Assembly (NCBI RefSeq): GCF_021300615.1
Contig: NZ_JAJTMY010000002.1
Location: 186,001 to 250,000 of the forward strand
DNA from: Helicobacter anatolicus
Lineage (GTDB): Bacteria; Campylobacterota; Campylobacteria; Campylobacterales; Helicobacteraceae
DNA: 64,000 nucleotides
Direction: 5' to 3'
Part shown: in pieces, positions 55,966-64,000 of the stretch
Numbering within the stretch: position 1 is the stretch's first letter
Layout: every line of letters begins with the position of its first letter
The notes under the pieces: generated by a model
Seen by the model: the letters and a program-made list of their open reading frames with translations, nothing else
Databases searched by the model: none
What the model was told of the DNA's origin: nothing
Made by a program: the position numbers and the translations under genes

Positions 55966-57590
55966 AAAAAATTATTTTATTACTTTGTTTTATTGGTGGG
56001 ATTTTTGCAAAAAGCGTTACATTGGATTTTTTACAAAAGCAACCAAGGGGAGTAGTTAGAGATTTTTATATTTGGTATTTTATTGATCAAGATAAAACTA
56101 GTATTAATGAAGCCAAACAGGCCTACGAACTTGTGTTTAGAAAAACTCCTCGCATAGAAAAAGCAATGGAAAAAAAAGGGATTATTCATGAAATGCCTCG
56201 TGATATTTATTGTAAAAAACTTGATTTTGATTTATTAAAACAAGAAGATGCACAATGTATTGCGTATGGTTTGAAGCTTAGTATGGTAGCGACGCTTTCA
56301 GACAATGATGCTGCACAATTGTTAGTAACACTAAAAGATACGCAACCAAAACTTTATGAGCAAATTAAGATTCTAAGAGATAAAAATGTATTGTATGCTC
56401 TTTTAAATACAACACCAGAAAATTTTGCAAATATTTTCAATAGTTTGAGTTATGCGCAAAAAATTGTACTTTTGGATAGTAAAAAAATTGACCATAAGGC
56501 TTTATTAAAATTATTGGATGAAAATTTTGCTGCATTTAATCGTGTTATTACTACAATAATATTAGATTCTAGGTTTTATTTTGTCAAAGAAGCTTTAGGT
56601 AAAATAGAGGTAAAATCTTCTGATACTAATACTTTTTTCTTACTCGGAATTAATGAATTAATGTTAAAAACTCCAAATATTTCTAAAGCATTACGATATT
56701 TTGAAAAATCTCAAAAAGTGGCTATTGATCCTTTTATGCAGGATAGAGCATTGTTTTGGCAATATCTTATTTCTGAGGATAAAAAATTTTTAGAGCAGCT
56801 TGCAAAAAGTGGTTTTGTGGATATTTTTTCTATTTATGCAAATCAAAAACTAGGTACAACACCACAATATGAAGTGGTGACCTCATTGGATAATATTTCT
56901 ACTAAAAAATCAGGCATGGATATTACAAATCCTTTTGTCTGGCAGAATCAACGTTCAAAAATTACAGAGTTAAATGGTGAAGATTATATAAAAAGTTTGA
57001 AAGCATTTTATCATCAAGACACAATCCCTCATTTGATTTATTTTTTAAATCGTCAATATCGTTATGGTCGCAATTATTTTTTATTTGCCTATGATAATCC
57101 TAGAATGTGGAAAAATGACGAGGAAAAGGCGATGACTTATGCAGTGGCACGTCAAGAAAGTCAATTACTTCCCGCCCTTGTTTCAAGTTCTTATGCTTTA
57201 GGGATTATGCAGATTATGCCTTTTAATGTTAAGCCTTTTGCCGAAGCATTGAAAATGAAAAATATCACCTTATTTGATATGTTTGACCCAAAAATTGCAT
57301 TAAAATTTGGTACTTTTTATTTAGATGAATTAAGAGAAGAGTTTAAACATCCTTTGTTTGTGGCATATGCGTATAATGGAGGACCAGGATTTTTGCGTCG
57401 CACATTAGCAAAAAAACAACTTTTTTTAAAAAATCGAAAATATGAGCCATGGATTTCTCTAGAATTATTACCGTATGAAGAATCTAGATTTTATGGAATG
57501 AAAGTTTTAGCAAATTATATAATTTATGCAGAAATATTGAATAAAAAAATTAATATTAAAGAGCTACTTGATCAAACTTTGCAATTTTAG
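55962..57590 (+). CDS. slt: Soluble lytic murein transglycosylase
   Basis: A 542-residue exported enzyme with a signal peptide (about residues 1-17), a superhelical alpha region (about 20-380) and a C-terminal SLT domain. The catalytic Glu is in AVARQESQLLPALVSSSYALGIMQIMP. YNGGPGFLRR is the next family motif. It cuts murein with formation of anhydromuramic acid. ATG overlaps the YggT gene stop. Confidence 0.95.
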   Translation: MKKIILLLCFIGGIFAKSVTLDFLQKQPRGVVRDFYIWYFIDQDKTSINEAKQAYELVFRKTPRIEKAMEKKGIIHEMPRDIYCKKLDFDLLKQEDAQCIAYGLKLSMVATLSDNDAAQLLVTLKDTQPKLYEQIKILRDKNVLYALLNTTPENFANIFNSLSYAQKIVLLDSKKIDHKALLKLLDENFAAFNRVITTIILDSRFYFVKEALGKIEVKSSDTNTFFLLGINELMLKTPNISKALRYFEKSQKVAIDPFMQDRALFWQYLISEDKKFLEQLAKSGFVDIFSIYANQKLGTTPQYEVVTSLDNISTKKSGMDITNPFVWQNQRSKITELNGEDYIKSLKAFYHQDTIPHLIYFLNRQYRYGRNYFLFAYDNPRMWKNDEEKAMTYAVARQESQLLPALVSSSYALGIMQIMPFNVKPFAEALKMKNITLFDMFDPKIALKFGTFYLDELREEFKHPLFVAYAYNGGPGFLRRTLAKKQLFLKNRKYEPWISLELLPYEESRFYGMKVLANYIIYAEILNKKINIKELLDQTLQF

Positions 57591-57602
57591 AAAGGAATTG
57601 AA

Positions 57603-58421
57603 ATGATAAAAAAATGTTTATTTCCAGCCGCAGGATATGGTACAAGATTTTTGCCTGCAACAAAGGCAATGCCAAAAGAAATGCTTCCTATTGTCAATAA
57701 ACCTTTGATTCAATATGGTGTTGAAGAGGCGCTAGAGGCAGGGTGCACAACTATGGCGATTGTAACAGGTAGAGGGAAAAGAAGTATTGAGGATCATTTT
57801 GATATTAGCTATGAATTAGAGCATCAGATTCAAGGTACAGATAAAGAAGAATATCTCAAAGAGTTGCGTCAAGTGATGAGAGAATGCACTTTTTCTTATA
57901 CACGACAGAATAAAATGCTTGGTTTGGGGCATGCGATTTTGACAGGTGAGAGTTTGATTGGCAATGAAGCTTTTGCAGTAATTTTGGCAGATGATTTGTG
58001 TGTGAATAATAATCGTGGAGTTTTGTCACAAATGATCGAACTTTATAAACGCTATAAGTGTAGTATTGTAGCGATTGAGGAAGTAGATCCTAAAGAAGTG
58101 GATAAATATGGAGTTATTGCGGGGGATATGATTGAAGAAAATGTCTATCGCGTAAATTTTATGGAGGAAAAACCAAGGGTTGATAAAGCGCCTAGTAATC
58201 TCGCAGTTATTGGGCGCTATATTTTAACTCCAGATATTTTTGATATTTTGCGTGTTACAAAACCAGGAAAAAAGGGGGAAATACAAATCACAGATGCTTT
58301 GATGGAGCAGGCAAAAAATGGTAAGGTTTTAGCATATAAATTTGAGGGCATGCGCTATGACTGTGGTAGTATTGATGGTTTTGTAAAAGCTACAAATGCA
58401 TTGTATGCAAAAATGCAATAA
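57603..58421 (+). CDS. galU: UTP-glucose-1-phosphate uridylyltransferase
   Basis: A 272-residue nucleotidyltransferase making UDP-glucose. FPAAGYGTRFLPATKAMPKEMLPIVNKPLIQYGVEEA is the complete N-terminal signature with the catalytic Lys. VILADDLC, EKPRVDKAPSNLAVIGRYIL and YDCGSIDGFVKA are also conserved. It sits 12 bp after slt. Confidence 0.97.
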   Translation: MIKKCLFPAAGYGTRFLPATKAMPKEMLPIVNKPLIQYGVEEALEAGCTTMAIVTGRGKRSIEDHFDISYELEHQIQGTDKEEYLKELRQVMRECTFSYTRQNKMLGLGHAILTGESLIGNEAFAVILADDLCVNNNRGVLSQMIELYKRYKCSIVAIEEVDPKEVDKYGVIAGDMIEENVYRVNFMEEKPRVDKAPSNLAVIGRYILTPDIFDILRVTKPGKKGEIQITDALMEQAKNGKVLAYKFEGMRYDCGSIDGFVKATNALYAKMQ

Positions 58422-58436
58422 GGAGATATTTTAGAC

Positions 58437-58832
58437 TTGTATAATTTGCATTTTTATCTTTTATTTTTTGGTATTTGTTTATTTGTTTTTATTCCTGTAA
58501 TGATAATAGTTTTTGTAACTTTATGGTTACAGGCACCAAAAAAACCAGAAGCGCCAAGTTTAGATTCCCTTAATGCGCAAGCTAAGGCTGCAAAAAGTGA
58601 TGAAGATGCTACACAAATTTATAGTTTATTTTCTCAATATTTTTTAAAAACTCCAAAAGAGGAGGAAAAAGCTAAAGTGTGGATGCAAACACTTGAAAAT
58701 TTAGTTTCAATCTCTGTGGCAAATATTGAAAATATTATCAAATTTCAAGAAGAAATTGAGAGAGCAAACCCGGAAAAGCAAAAAGAAATTAGTGCAATGA
58801 TTGCAAATCTTTTAAAAATGAAAAAGAAATAA
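58437..58832 (+). CDS. Hypothetical membrane-anchored protein
   Basis: A 131-residue protein with one N-terminal membrane segment (about residues 8-30, [21 protein letters not shown]) and a charged helical cytoplasmic part ending in a basic tail ([11 protein letters not shown]). TTG at 58437 follows AAGGAGATATTTTAGAC. H. pylori has an uncharacterised gene between galU and murA. I recognise no domain. Confidence 0.75.
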   Translation: MYNLHFYLLFFGICLFVFIPVMIIVFVTLWLQAPKKPEAPSLDSLNAQAKAAKSDEDATQIYSLFSQYFLKTPKEEEKAKVWMQTLENLVSISVANIENIIKFQEEIERANPEKQKEISAMIANLLKMKKK

Positions 58833-58843
58833 AAGGAGTGTTG

Positions 58844-60109
58844 ATGGATTATTTAAAAATATTAGGTCGACAAGACATTCAAGGTTCTGTTTTGATTAGT
58901 GGAGCAAAAAATGCTGCTTTGCCTTTACTGGCTAGTTCTTTGTTGTTTGAAGATGGATTAGAGGTTTCAAATTTACCTGATGTTGTGGATGTAAAAACTT
59001 TAGTGCGTTTATTGGAATATCTAGGCTGTGGAATTTTGTGGAAAGATGCACATAGTCTAAGAATTGATGCAAAAAAATTGGTACATACAAAAGCAACTTA
59101 TGATATTGTAAGAAAAATGCGCGCATCAATTTTGATTTTAGGGCCTTTGTTGGCGCGTTTTAGAAAGTGTGAAGTAAGTTTACCTGGTGGTTGTGCAATT
59201 GGTGCAAGACCTGTGGATTTACATATCAAGGCTATGGAAAAAATGGGTGCTGAAATTACAATTGAAAATGGTTATATTACTGCAAAGGCACCAAATGGGT
59301 TAAAAGGGGCACATATTACTTTTGATAAAATCACAGTTACAGGCACAGAAAATGTTTTAATGGCAGCAGGACTAGCAAAGGGAAAAACACAAATTATTAA
59401 TGCAGCTAAAGAGCCAGAAATTGTGCAACTTTGTGAATTATTGCAACAAAGTGGTGTGGAGATTGAGGGGATTGGTACAGACACTTTGGTGGTGCATGGT
59501 AGAGATGGCGAGGCGTTAAAATCTCAAAAAATTAGCGTTATTCCTGATAGAATTGAAGCAGGTACTTATATGTGTGTTGGCGCAATTTTAAATACTAAAC
59601 TTACATTAAAAAATGTAGATTCTAGACATTTAGAAAGCGTTAGCGACAAACTAGAAGAAATTGGCTTTGGGATCGAGACTTTGGATAATGAATTGAGTAT
59701 TTTACCAGCAAAAAAATATAATGCTTTTGAGCTTGTTACATCAGAATACCCAGGATTTCCAACAGATATGCAAGCACAATTTATGGCTTTAGCTACCCAA
59801 TGTGAAGGGACAAGTATTATTGAAGAGAGATTGTTTGAAAATCGTTTTATGCATGTTAGTGAATTGCAAAGATTAGGAGCACACATTTCTTTAAAAGGTA
59901 ATATTGCACAGGTTTATGGTCAGACACCTTTAAATGGTGCTGATGTAATGGCAACAGATTTAAGAGCATCCTCGGCTTTAATTTTAGCAGCAATTGTTGC
60001 TAAAGGTTATACACAAATTCATAGAATTTATCATCTCGATCGTGGTTATGAAAAAATTGAGGAAAAATTACAAAAAATCGGGATAAAAATAGAGAGATTA
60101 AAGGATTGA
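58844..60109 (+). CDS. murA: UDP-N-acetylglucosamine 1-carboxyvinyltransferase
   Basis: About 421 residues. ATG at 58844 has GGAG with 5-nt spacing; the GTG at 58838 is too close to it. MurA adds enolpyruvate to UDP-GlcNAc, the first committed step of murein synthesis. [13 protein letters not shown], the loop Cys in [17 protein letters not shown] (fosfomycin target), and [12 protein letters not shown] are conserved. Confidence 0.97.
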   Translation: MDYLKILGRQDIQGSVLISGAKNAALPLLASSLLFEDGLEVSNLPDVVDVKTLVRLLEYLGCGILWKDAHSLRIDAKKLVHTKATYDIVRKMRASILILGPLLARFRKCEVSLPGGCAIGARPVDLHIKAMEKMGAEITIENGYITAKAPNGLKGAHITFDKITVTGTENVLMAAGLAKGKTQIINAAKEPEIVQLCELLQQSGVEIEGIGTDTLVVHGRDGEALKSQKISVIPDRIEAGTYMCVGAILNTKLTLKNVDSRHLESVSDKLEEIGFGIETLDNELSILPAKKYNAFELVTSEYPGFPTDMQAQFMALATQCEGTSIIEERLFENRFMHVSELQRLGAHISLKGNIAQVYGQTPLNGADVMATDLRASSALILAAIVAKGYTQIHRIYHLDRGYEKIEEKLQKIGIKIERLKD

Positions 60110-60119
60110 AGGATCTGAA

Positions 60120-61511
60120 ATGCAATTAAGAAAAGAACATGATTTTATTGGTGAAATGGAGATTAGTGGTGATGTTTATTATGGTATTCAAACCTTTAGA
60201 GCTTTAGAGAATTTTTGTATTACTAATAGAAAGCTTGGTGAATATCCTATTTTTGTGGCTGCATTGGCGAAAGTTAAAAAAGCTGCTGCTTTAGCAAATA
60301 AAGAGCTAGGGTTATTGGAAGATAAGCTTTGTAATGCAATTTGTAAGGCTTGTGATAAGATTATTGATGGTGAATATCACGATCAATTTGTGGTAGATAT
60401 GATACAAGGTGGCGCAGGTACAAGTACAAATATGAATGCTAATGAGGTTATTGCAAATTTAGCATTAGAGATTATGGGGCATCAAAAAGGAGAGTATCAA
60501 TATTGTCATCCTAATGACCATGTAAATCTTTCTCAATCTACAAATGATGCTTATCCTACAGCGTTAAGAATTGCACTTTATGAGCGTTTGAATAATATGA
60601 CAAAATATATGGAAATTCTTAGGGAATCTTTTGCTAAAAAAAGTGAAGAATTTCAAGATGTGGTCAAAATGGGTAGAACACAACTTCAAGATGCAGTACC
60701 AATGACTTTGGGACAAGAGTTTAAGACTTTTGAACTTATGGTAGAAAAAGATATCGAGAGAATCTTAGAGGCAAGAAATCTTATAAGAGTGATTAATTTA
60801 GGAGGAACGGCTATTGGGACAGGGATTAATGCACATCCAGATTATAAAAATATTGTTGAAAAAAAGATTCAAGAAATTACAGGACATCCTTTTGTTACTG
60901 CACAAGATTTGATTGAGGCTACACAAAGTACTGCAGCATATGTACAAGTAAGTGGTGTGTTGAAACGCGTAGCAGTAAAGCTTTCTAAAATTTGTAATGA
61001 TTTAAGATTGTTAAATTCTGGGCCTAGAGCAGGACTTAATGAAATTAATCTTCCTAAAATGCAGCCTGGTAGTTCTATTATGCCAGGGAAAGTAAATCCT
61101 GTGATTCCTGAGGTGGTTAATCAGGTATGTTATTCTGTGATTGGAAATGATATTACAATTACTATGGCAGCTGAGGGTGGACAATTACAGCTTAATGTTT
61201 TTGAGCCTGTAATAGCATATAAACTTTTTGAATCTATTATTATGCTTAATCGCGCAATGGAGACTTTAGCAAGAAAATGTGTGGATGGAATTACTGCAAA
61301 TAAAGAAGTGTGTAAAAATTTTGTTTTAGGAAGTATAGGGATTGTAACCGCACTTAATCCTTATATTGGTTATGAAAATTCTGCATCTATTGCAAAAGAA
61401 TCTTTAAATACGGGTAAAAGTGTATATGAAATTGTTCTAGAGAGAGGATTGTTAGCAAAAGAACAGTTGGATGAAATTTTATCTTTGGAAAATTTGGTCT
61501 ATCCTAAATGA
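60120..61511 (+). CDS. aspA: Aspartate ammonia-lyase
   Basis: A 463-residue fumarase/aspartase superfamily enzyme converting aspartate to fumarate and ammonia. TNMNANEVIANLALE, HVNLSQSTNDAYPTALRIA and the signature loop GSSIMPGKVNPVIPEVV are complete, and KTGRTQLQDA-type substrate segment MGRTQLQDAVPM fits aspartase. Fumarate feeds anaerobic respiration in these bacteria. Last base pairs overlap the next gene by 4 bp (ATGA). Confidence 0.96.
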   Translation: MQLRKEHDFIGEMEISGDVYYGIQTFRALENFCITNRKLGEYPIFVAALAKVKKAAALANKELGLLEDKLCNAICKACDKIIDGEYHDQFVVDMIQGGAGTSTNMNANEVIANLALEIMGHQKGEYQYCHPNDHVNLSQSTNDAYPTALRIALYERLNNMTKYMEILRESFAKKSEEFQDVVKMGRTQLQDAVPMTLGQEFKTFELMVEKDIERILEARNLIRVINLGGTAIGTGINAHPDYKNIVEKKIQEITGHPFVTAQDLIEATQSTAAYVQVSGVLKRVAVKLSKICNDLRLLNSGPRAGLNEINLPKMQPGSSIMPGKVNPVIPEVVNQVCYSVIGNDITITMAAEGGQLQLNVFEPVIAYKLFESIIMLNRAMETLARKCVDGITANKEVCKNFVLGSIGIVTALNPYIGYENSASIAKESLNTGKSVYEIVLERGLLAKEQLDEILSLENLVYPK

Positions 61512-62134
61512 TAGTAAATAGACTAGCAATACTGCAAAAACTAAAAGAACTCTATACTTTAAGAGGACTTGGTGAGTGCTATGTGGAGCATCAGGTTTTG
61601 CAGTCTAAAATTTCTTGCAGCAATGATACAGATATTAAAAATAAAATTTTACATTGTAAATTGTGTGCAAGAAGTAAAATGGGGGAGGCGGTTTTTGGAA
61701 ATATGCAACAAAATGCAAAGGTGATTTTTGCAACATTATTGCCAGTGATGAATTCTAGAGGACAATTTTTGCCAATTCGTAGTGTAAAAATTTTACAAGA
61801 TATTATTAAAAATGTTTTTCGTTTTGCTCCGAGTGAATATAGTATCTTGTCTTTGCTTAAATGTGCAGATACTCCTATAAAGAGCGAAGAAGTTGATTGT
61901 TGTAAGCCATATTTTTTTGAGCAAATTAATCTAAGTATGCAGGGGGTAATTTTGTGCTTTGGTGGGAATGAGGCTTTGGAATTTTTTGAGTTAAACAAGA
62001 ATTGTTTTGGCAAGATTATAAATTTTAGAGGTAGAAGACTTTTGGTAACTTATTCTTTGGGCGAGCTTTTAAAAAACCCCTCATTGAAAAAAGAAGCAAT
62101 GCGACATTTTATTTTATTAAAAGAGGTTTTATGA
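61508..62134 (+). CDS. Degenerate family-4 uracil-DNA glycosylase-like Fe-S protein
   Basis: A 208-residue protein. Cys50 and Cys53 (HCKLCARSK), Cys119 (SLLKCADT) and Cys131/132 (CCKPYF) have the spacing of the [4Fe-4S] site in family-4 uracil-DNA glycosylases (C-x2-C, about 66 residues, C, about 13, C). The catalytic GEAPG-type motif expected near residue 75 reads FATLLPVMNSRG, so the uracil pocket is not conserved. It could be a cluster-binding protein with another DNA or RNA role. A homologue occupies this spot after aspA in H. pylori. Confidence 0.7.
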   Translation: MIVNRLAILQKLKELYTLRGLGECYVEHQVLQSKISCSNDTDIKNKILHCKLCARSKMGEAVFGNMQQNAKVIFATLLPVMNSRGQFLPIRSVKILQDIIKNVFRFAPSEYSILSLLKCADTPIKSEEVDCCKPYFFEQINLSMQGVILCFGGNEALEFFELNKNCFGKIINFRGRRLLVTYSLGELLKNPSLKKEAMRHFILLKEVL

Positions 62135-63351
62135 GAATCTTTTTGTATTTTTTGTCTTTGTATTTTTTGTGGGGAAAAAGTTACATTATATCGCCATTGC
62201 CTACGCCACGTCAAGAGGTTTTGGATATTGTAAATCAGGATTGTAATATCCAATGCCTCCAGAAATTTTATGAACAACAAGAATATTTTTCTTTTGTTGC
62301 AAAATTTGATTCAAAGTTAAAAGATCAGGATTTACGTGCTAAGCTTACAGGTATTTTGAGTGAACTTAACTTATTTATGAGTGAAAGTTTTTTTGAAAAT
62401 ATTCAAAATAGTAAAAAAATTAAAATTGCACTTTTGGTTCCAAGAGATGTGGTAGGGCGCTATTCTGCGATTGGAATCAATGCAATTCTTGCATATCTTA
62501 CAAGTCGTGATGTAACATACTTATTTGAAGTTTTTGATAGTAAAAATGAAGAACTTGAAACATTACATCAAACTTATGAAGAAATAAAACAAAAAAAATT
62601 TGATTGCGTAGTGGCAATGTTGACACAAAATGGAGTAGAAAAATTACTTGAGGATACTGAGATTACGTTACCAACTTATGTGCCAACAGTTAATAAAAAA
62701 CAAGTGATGAGTAAAAATATTCCTGAAAAATTATTTTTTGGTGGAATAGATTATGAAGAGCAAATCAAAATACTTTATGATTTTGCAAAAACAGAGGAAA
62801 TTGTAGAATATGATGATGCAAGTAATATTGGAAATTGGTTAAAAAGTTTGAGTCAAAAAGTGGGCTTTAATGTAATTTTTGGAGAATCTATTACTAATGA
62901 ACGAGCAGCAAAATTTTCACAAGATTTAAAAACCCAGGAGGAGATTTTAGCCAATCAAGATGTTTTGTTAAATATCCCCGTGATTAAAACAGGATTAATT
63001 TTACCTCAAATTGGATTTTTAGAAGAAAAACCTAAAAGATTTTTATCTACACAAATTAACTATAATCCTTCTTTGTTGATGCTTGTAAAACCTAAAGATC
63101 GTGCACAATTTTTTATTGTAAATGCAATTGGTAGGACGAATAATTATTTATTGGGTTATGGATTGTTGTTAGGAAGTGACTTTCAGTATGATTGGGTGAG
63201 TTATTCTATTGGTATTGGTGTAGAAATTTTCTTTTTAAATCGTGGTGAAAAAATCAGTAAATTTTTTTCAGAAACTTTGGAAGATGGGCAGATACAATAT
63301 ACTAATAAAATTTATAGAACATACAAAAATAGTTTTAGAGAAGTTAAATAA
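62131..63351 (+). CDS. Exported protein of unknown function with periplasmic-binding-like fold
   Basis: A 406-residue protein with a signal peptide (about residues 1-16, ending LWGKS). A helical N-terminal part with DCNIQCLQKFYEQQ (two cysteines) precedes a region about 95-330 that alternates strands and helices (IKIALLVPRDVVGRYSAIGINAILAYL; FDCVVAMLTQNGVEKLL) as in type 1 periplasmic binding proteins or LpoA-like regulators. No ligand or partner is evident. It overlaps the previous gene by 4 bp (ATGA). Confidence 0.65.
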   Translation: MRIFLYFLSLYFLWGKSYIISPLPTPRQEVLDIVNQDCNIQCLQKFYEQQEYFSFVAKFDSKLKDQDLRAKLTGILSELNLFMSESFFENIQNSKKIKIALLVPRDVVGRYSAIGINAILAYLTSRDVTYLFEVFDSKNEELETLHQTYEEIKQKKFDCVVAMLTQNGVEKLLEDTEITLPTYVPTVNKKQVMSKNIPEKLFFGGIDYEEQIKILYDFAKTEEIVEYDDASNIGNWLKSLSQKVGFNVIFGESITNERAAKFSQDLKTQEEILANQDVLLNIPVIKTGLILPQIGFLEEKPKRFLSTQINYNPSLLMLVKPKDRAQFFIVNAIGRTNNYLLGYGLLLGSDFQYDWVSYSIGIGVEIFFLNRGEKISKFFSETLEDGQIQYTNKIYRTYKNSFREVK

Positions 63352-63362
63352 AAGGAGTTAAA

Positions 63363-64000
63363 TTGAGTTCTAAATTAAAAAAAAGAAAAAAAACACAAAA
63401 AGAAATACAAAGAGGCACTTTGGTTGTGTTGTTTATATTGGTGGTTGCATTTTTGGGGGGTAATTTTGGTAATGTCACCCATCATCCTTTTTTGCTTATA
63501 TTTGCTTGTGTTGTGGGGGCATATATGGCAATGAATATTGGTGCAAATGATGTAGCAAATAATATGGGACCTGCTGTAGGATCAAAGTCTATTAGCATGT
63601 TTGGTGCTATTGTAATTGCTGCAATTTGTGAGGCAGCTGGAGCAATTTTAGCAGGTGCTGATGTTGTAAATACTGTAAAATCTGGAATTATCAATCCCTT
63701 AGCCTTCAGTGATACAAAAATTTTTATTATGGTAATGCTTTCAGCTTTAGTGTCTGGGGCATTGTGGCTACATCTTGCCACAGTAATTAAAGCACCTGTT
63801 TCTACAACACATTCTATTGTTGGAGGAATCTTGGGGGCAGGAATTGCGGGTGGTGGTCTTGATGTAGCGCGATGGAAGGTTTTGATTGAAATTGTAGGGA
63901 GTTGGATTATATCCCCAGTCTTGGGTGGACTGATTGCAGCTTTATTTTTATTTTTTATTAAAAAAACTATTACCTATAAACAAGATAAGAAAATAGCAGC
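63363..64000 (+). CDS. Inorganic phosphate transporter, PiT family (3' end outside window)
   Basis: TTG at 63363 (with AAAGGAG upstream) opens a frame that runs off the end of the window, giving about 212 residues. It starts with a very basic cytoplasmic tail, then membrane segments. MNIGANDVANNMGPAVGS is the conserved PiT motif, and VIKAPVSTTHSIVGG and WIISPVLGGLIAAL fit the family. It takes up phosphate with a cation. It ends the run starting at gltX2. Confidence 0.9.
   Translation, partial: MSSKLKKRKKTQKEIQRGTLVVLFILVVAFLGGNFGNVTHHPFLLIFACVVGAYMAMNIGANDVANNMGPAVGSKSISMFGAIVIAAICEAAGAILAGADVVNTVKSGIINPLAFSDTKIFIMVMLSALVSGALWLHLATVIKAPVSTTHSIVGGILGAGIAGGGLDVARWKVLIEIVGSWIISPVLGGLIAALFLFFIKKTITYKQDKKIA

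Overview
The window is a contiguous, AT-rich, densely packed bacterial chromosome segment. It is almost certainly from a Helicobacter species (Campylobacterota). The evidence is gene order as I remember it from H. pylori and Campylobacter: pyrH-rpoZ-spoT-tyrS-nitronate monooxygenase-amiA; tcdA-small acidic gene-aguB-antiporter; flhB-mobA/moaA; iscS-nifU; katA-kapA; csd4 next to the FliS co-chaperone; gltX2-yggT-slt-galU-murA-aspA. Other hints are a Helicobacter-type outer membrane protein, the futalosine menaquinone genes mqnA and mqnE, and the bioF-bioG-bioC / bioA arrangement. I cannot name the species from sequence alone.

Layout. 1-5.3 kb (+): end of argH, then ubiE, a cystine/dicarboxylate-type symporter, xseB, a degenerate nitrilase-like protein and rpoD, closing with a terminator. 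5.5-9.5 kb (-): a SurA/PpiD-like chaperone, ftsA and ftsZ. 9.5-10.1 kb: a 561-bp gap with the pyrH promoter and an unexplained GC-rich hairpin. 10.1-17.5 kb (+): pyrH, rpoZ, spoT, tyrS, a nitronate monooxygenase-like enzyme, amiA and a membrane protein that overlaps mqnA tail to tail. 18-24.6 kb (+): an ABC-F ATPase, a soluble PAS chemoreceptor, tcdA, a 54-residue acidic protein, aguB and a Na+/H+ antiporter-like protein. 24.5-26.2 kb (-): mobA-flhB. 26.3-32.3 kb (+): moaA, mqnE, a UPF0323-type lipoprotein, a glutathionylspermidine synthase-like protein, a group III truncated hemoglobin and a NiFe-hydrogenase small-subunit homologue. 32.3-37.7 kb (-): sialic acid genes neuB-neuC-neuA and biotin genes bioF-bioG-bioC. 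37.8-41.1 kb (+): bioA and a dCache chemoreceptor. 41.6-49.4 kb (-): an outer membrane protein, iscS-nifU, and a run TMAO-reductase-like/cytochrome c/hypothetical/rsmD/fliL/acpS. 49.5-53.6 kb: a small membrane protein (+), then csd4 and katA-kapA (-). 53.8-64 kb (+): the FliS co-chaperone behind a sigma-54-like promoter, then a ten-gene run from gltX2 to a phosphate permease cut by the window end.

The content is mostly core: cell division and wall (ftsA, ftsZ, amiA, murA, slt, csd4), menaquinone, molybdopterin, biotin, Fe-S assembly, flagella and chemotaxis. The accessory flavour comes from the neuBCA module (surface sialylation is an inference), the TMAO reductase pair and katA-kapA. I saw no insertion sequence, prophage, CRISPR array, tRNA or rRNA. 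No obviously new multi-gene system stands out. The best leads are a palindrome on the divergent biotin promoter, several enzyme-fold proteins that have lost catalytic residues (next to rpoD, katA and aspA), the extra C-terminal region on the hydrogenase-like protein, the acidic microprotein, and the hairpins upstream of pyrH and between katA and kapA.
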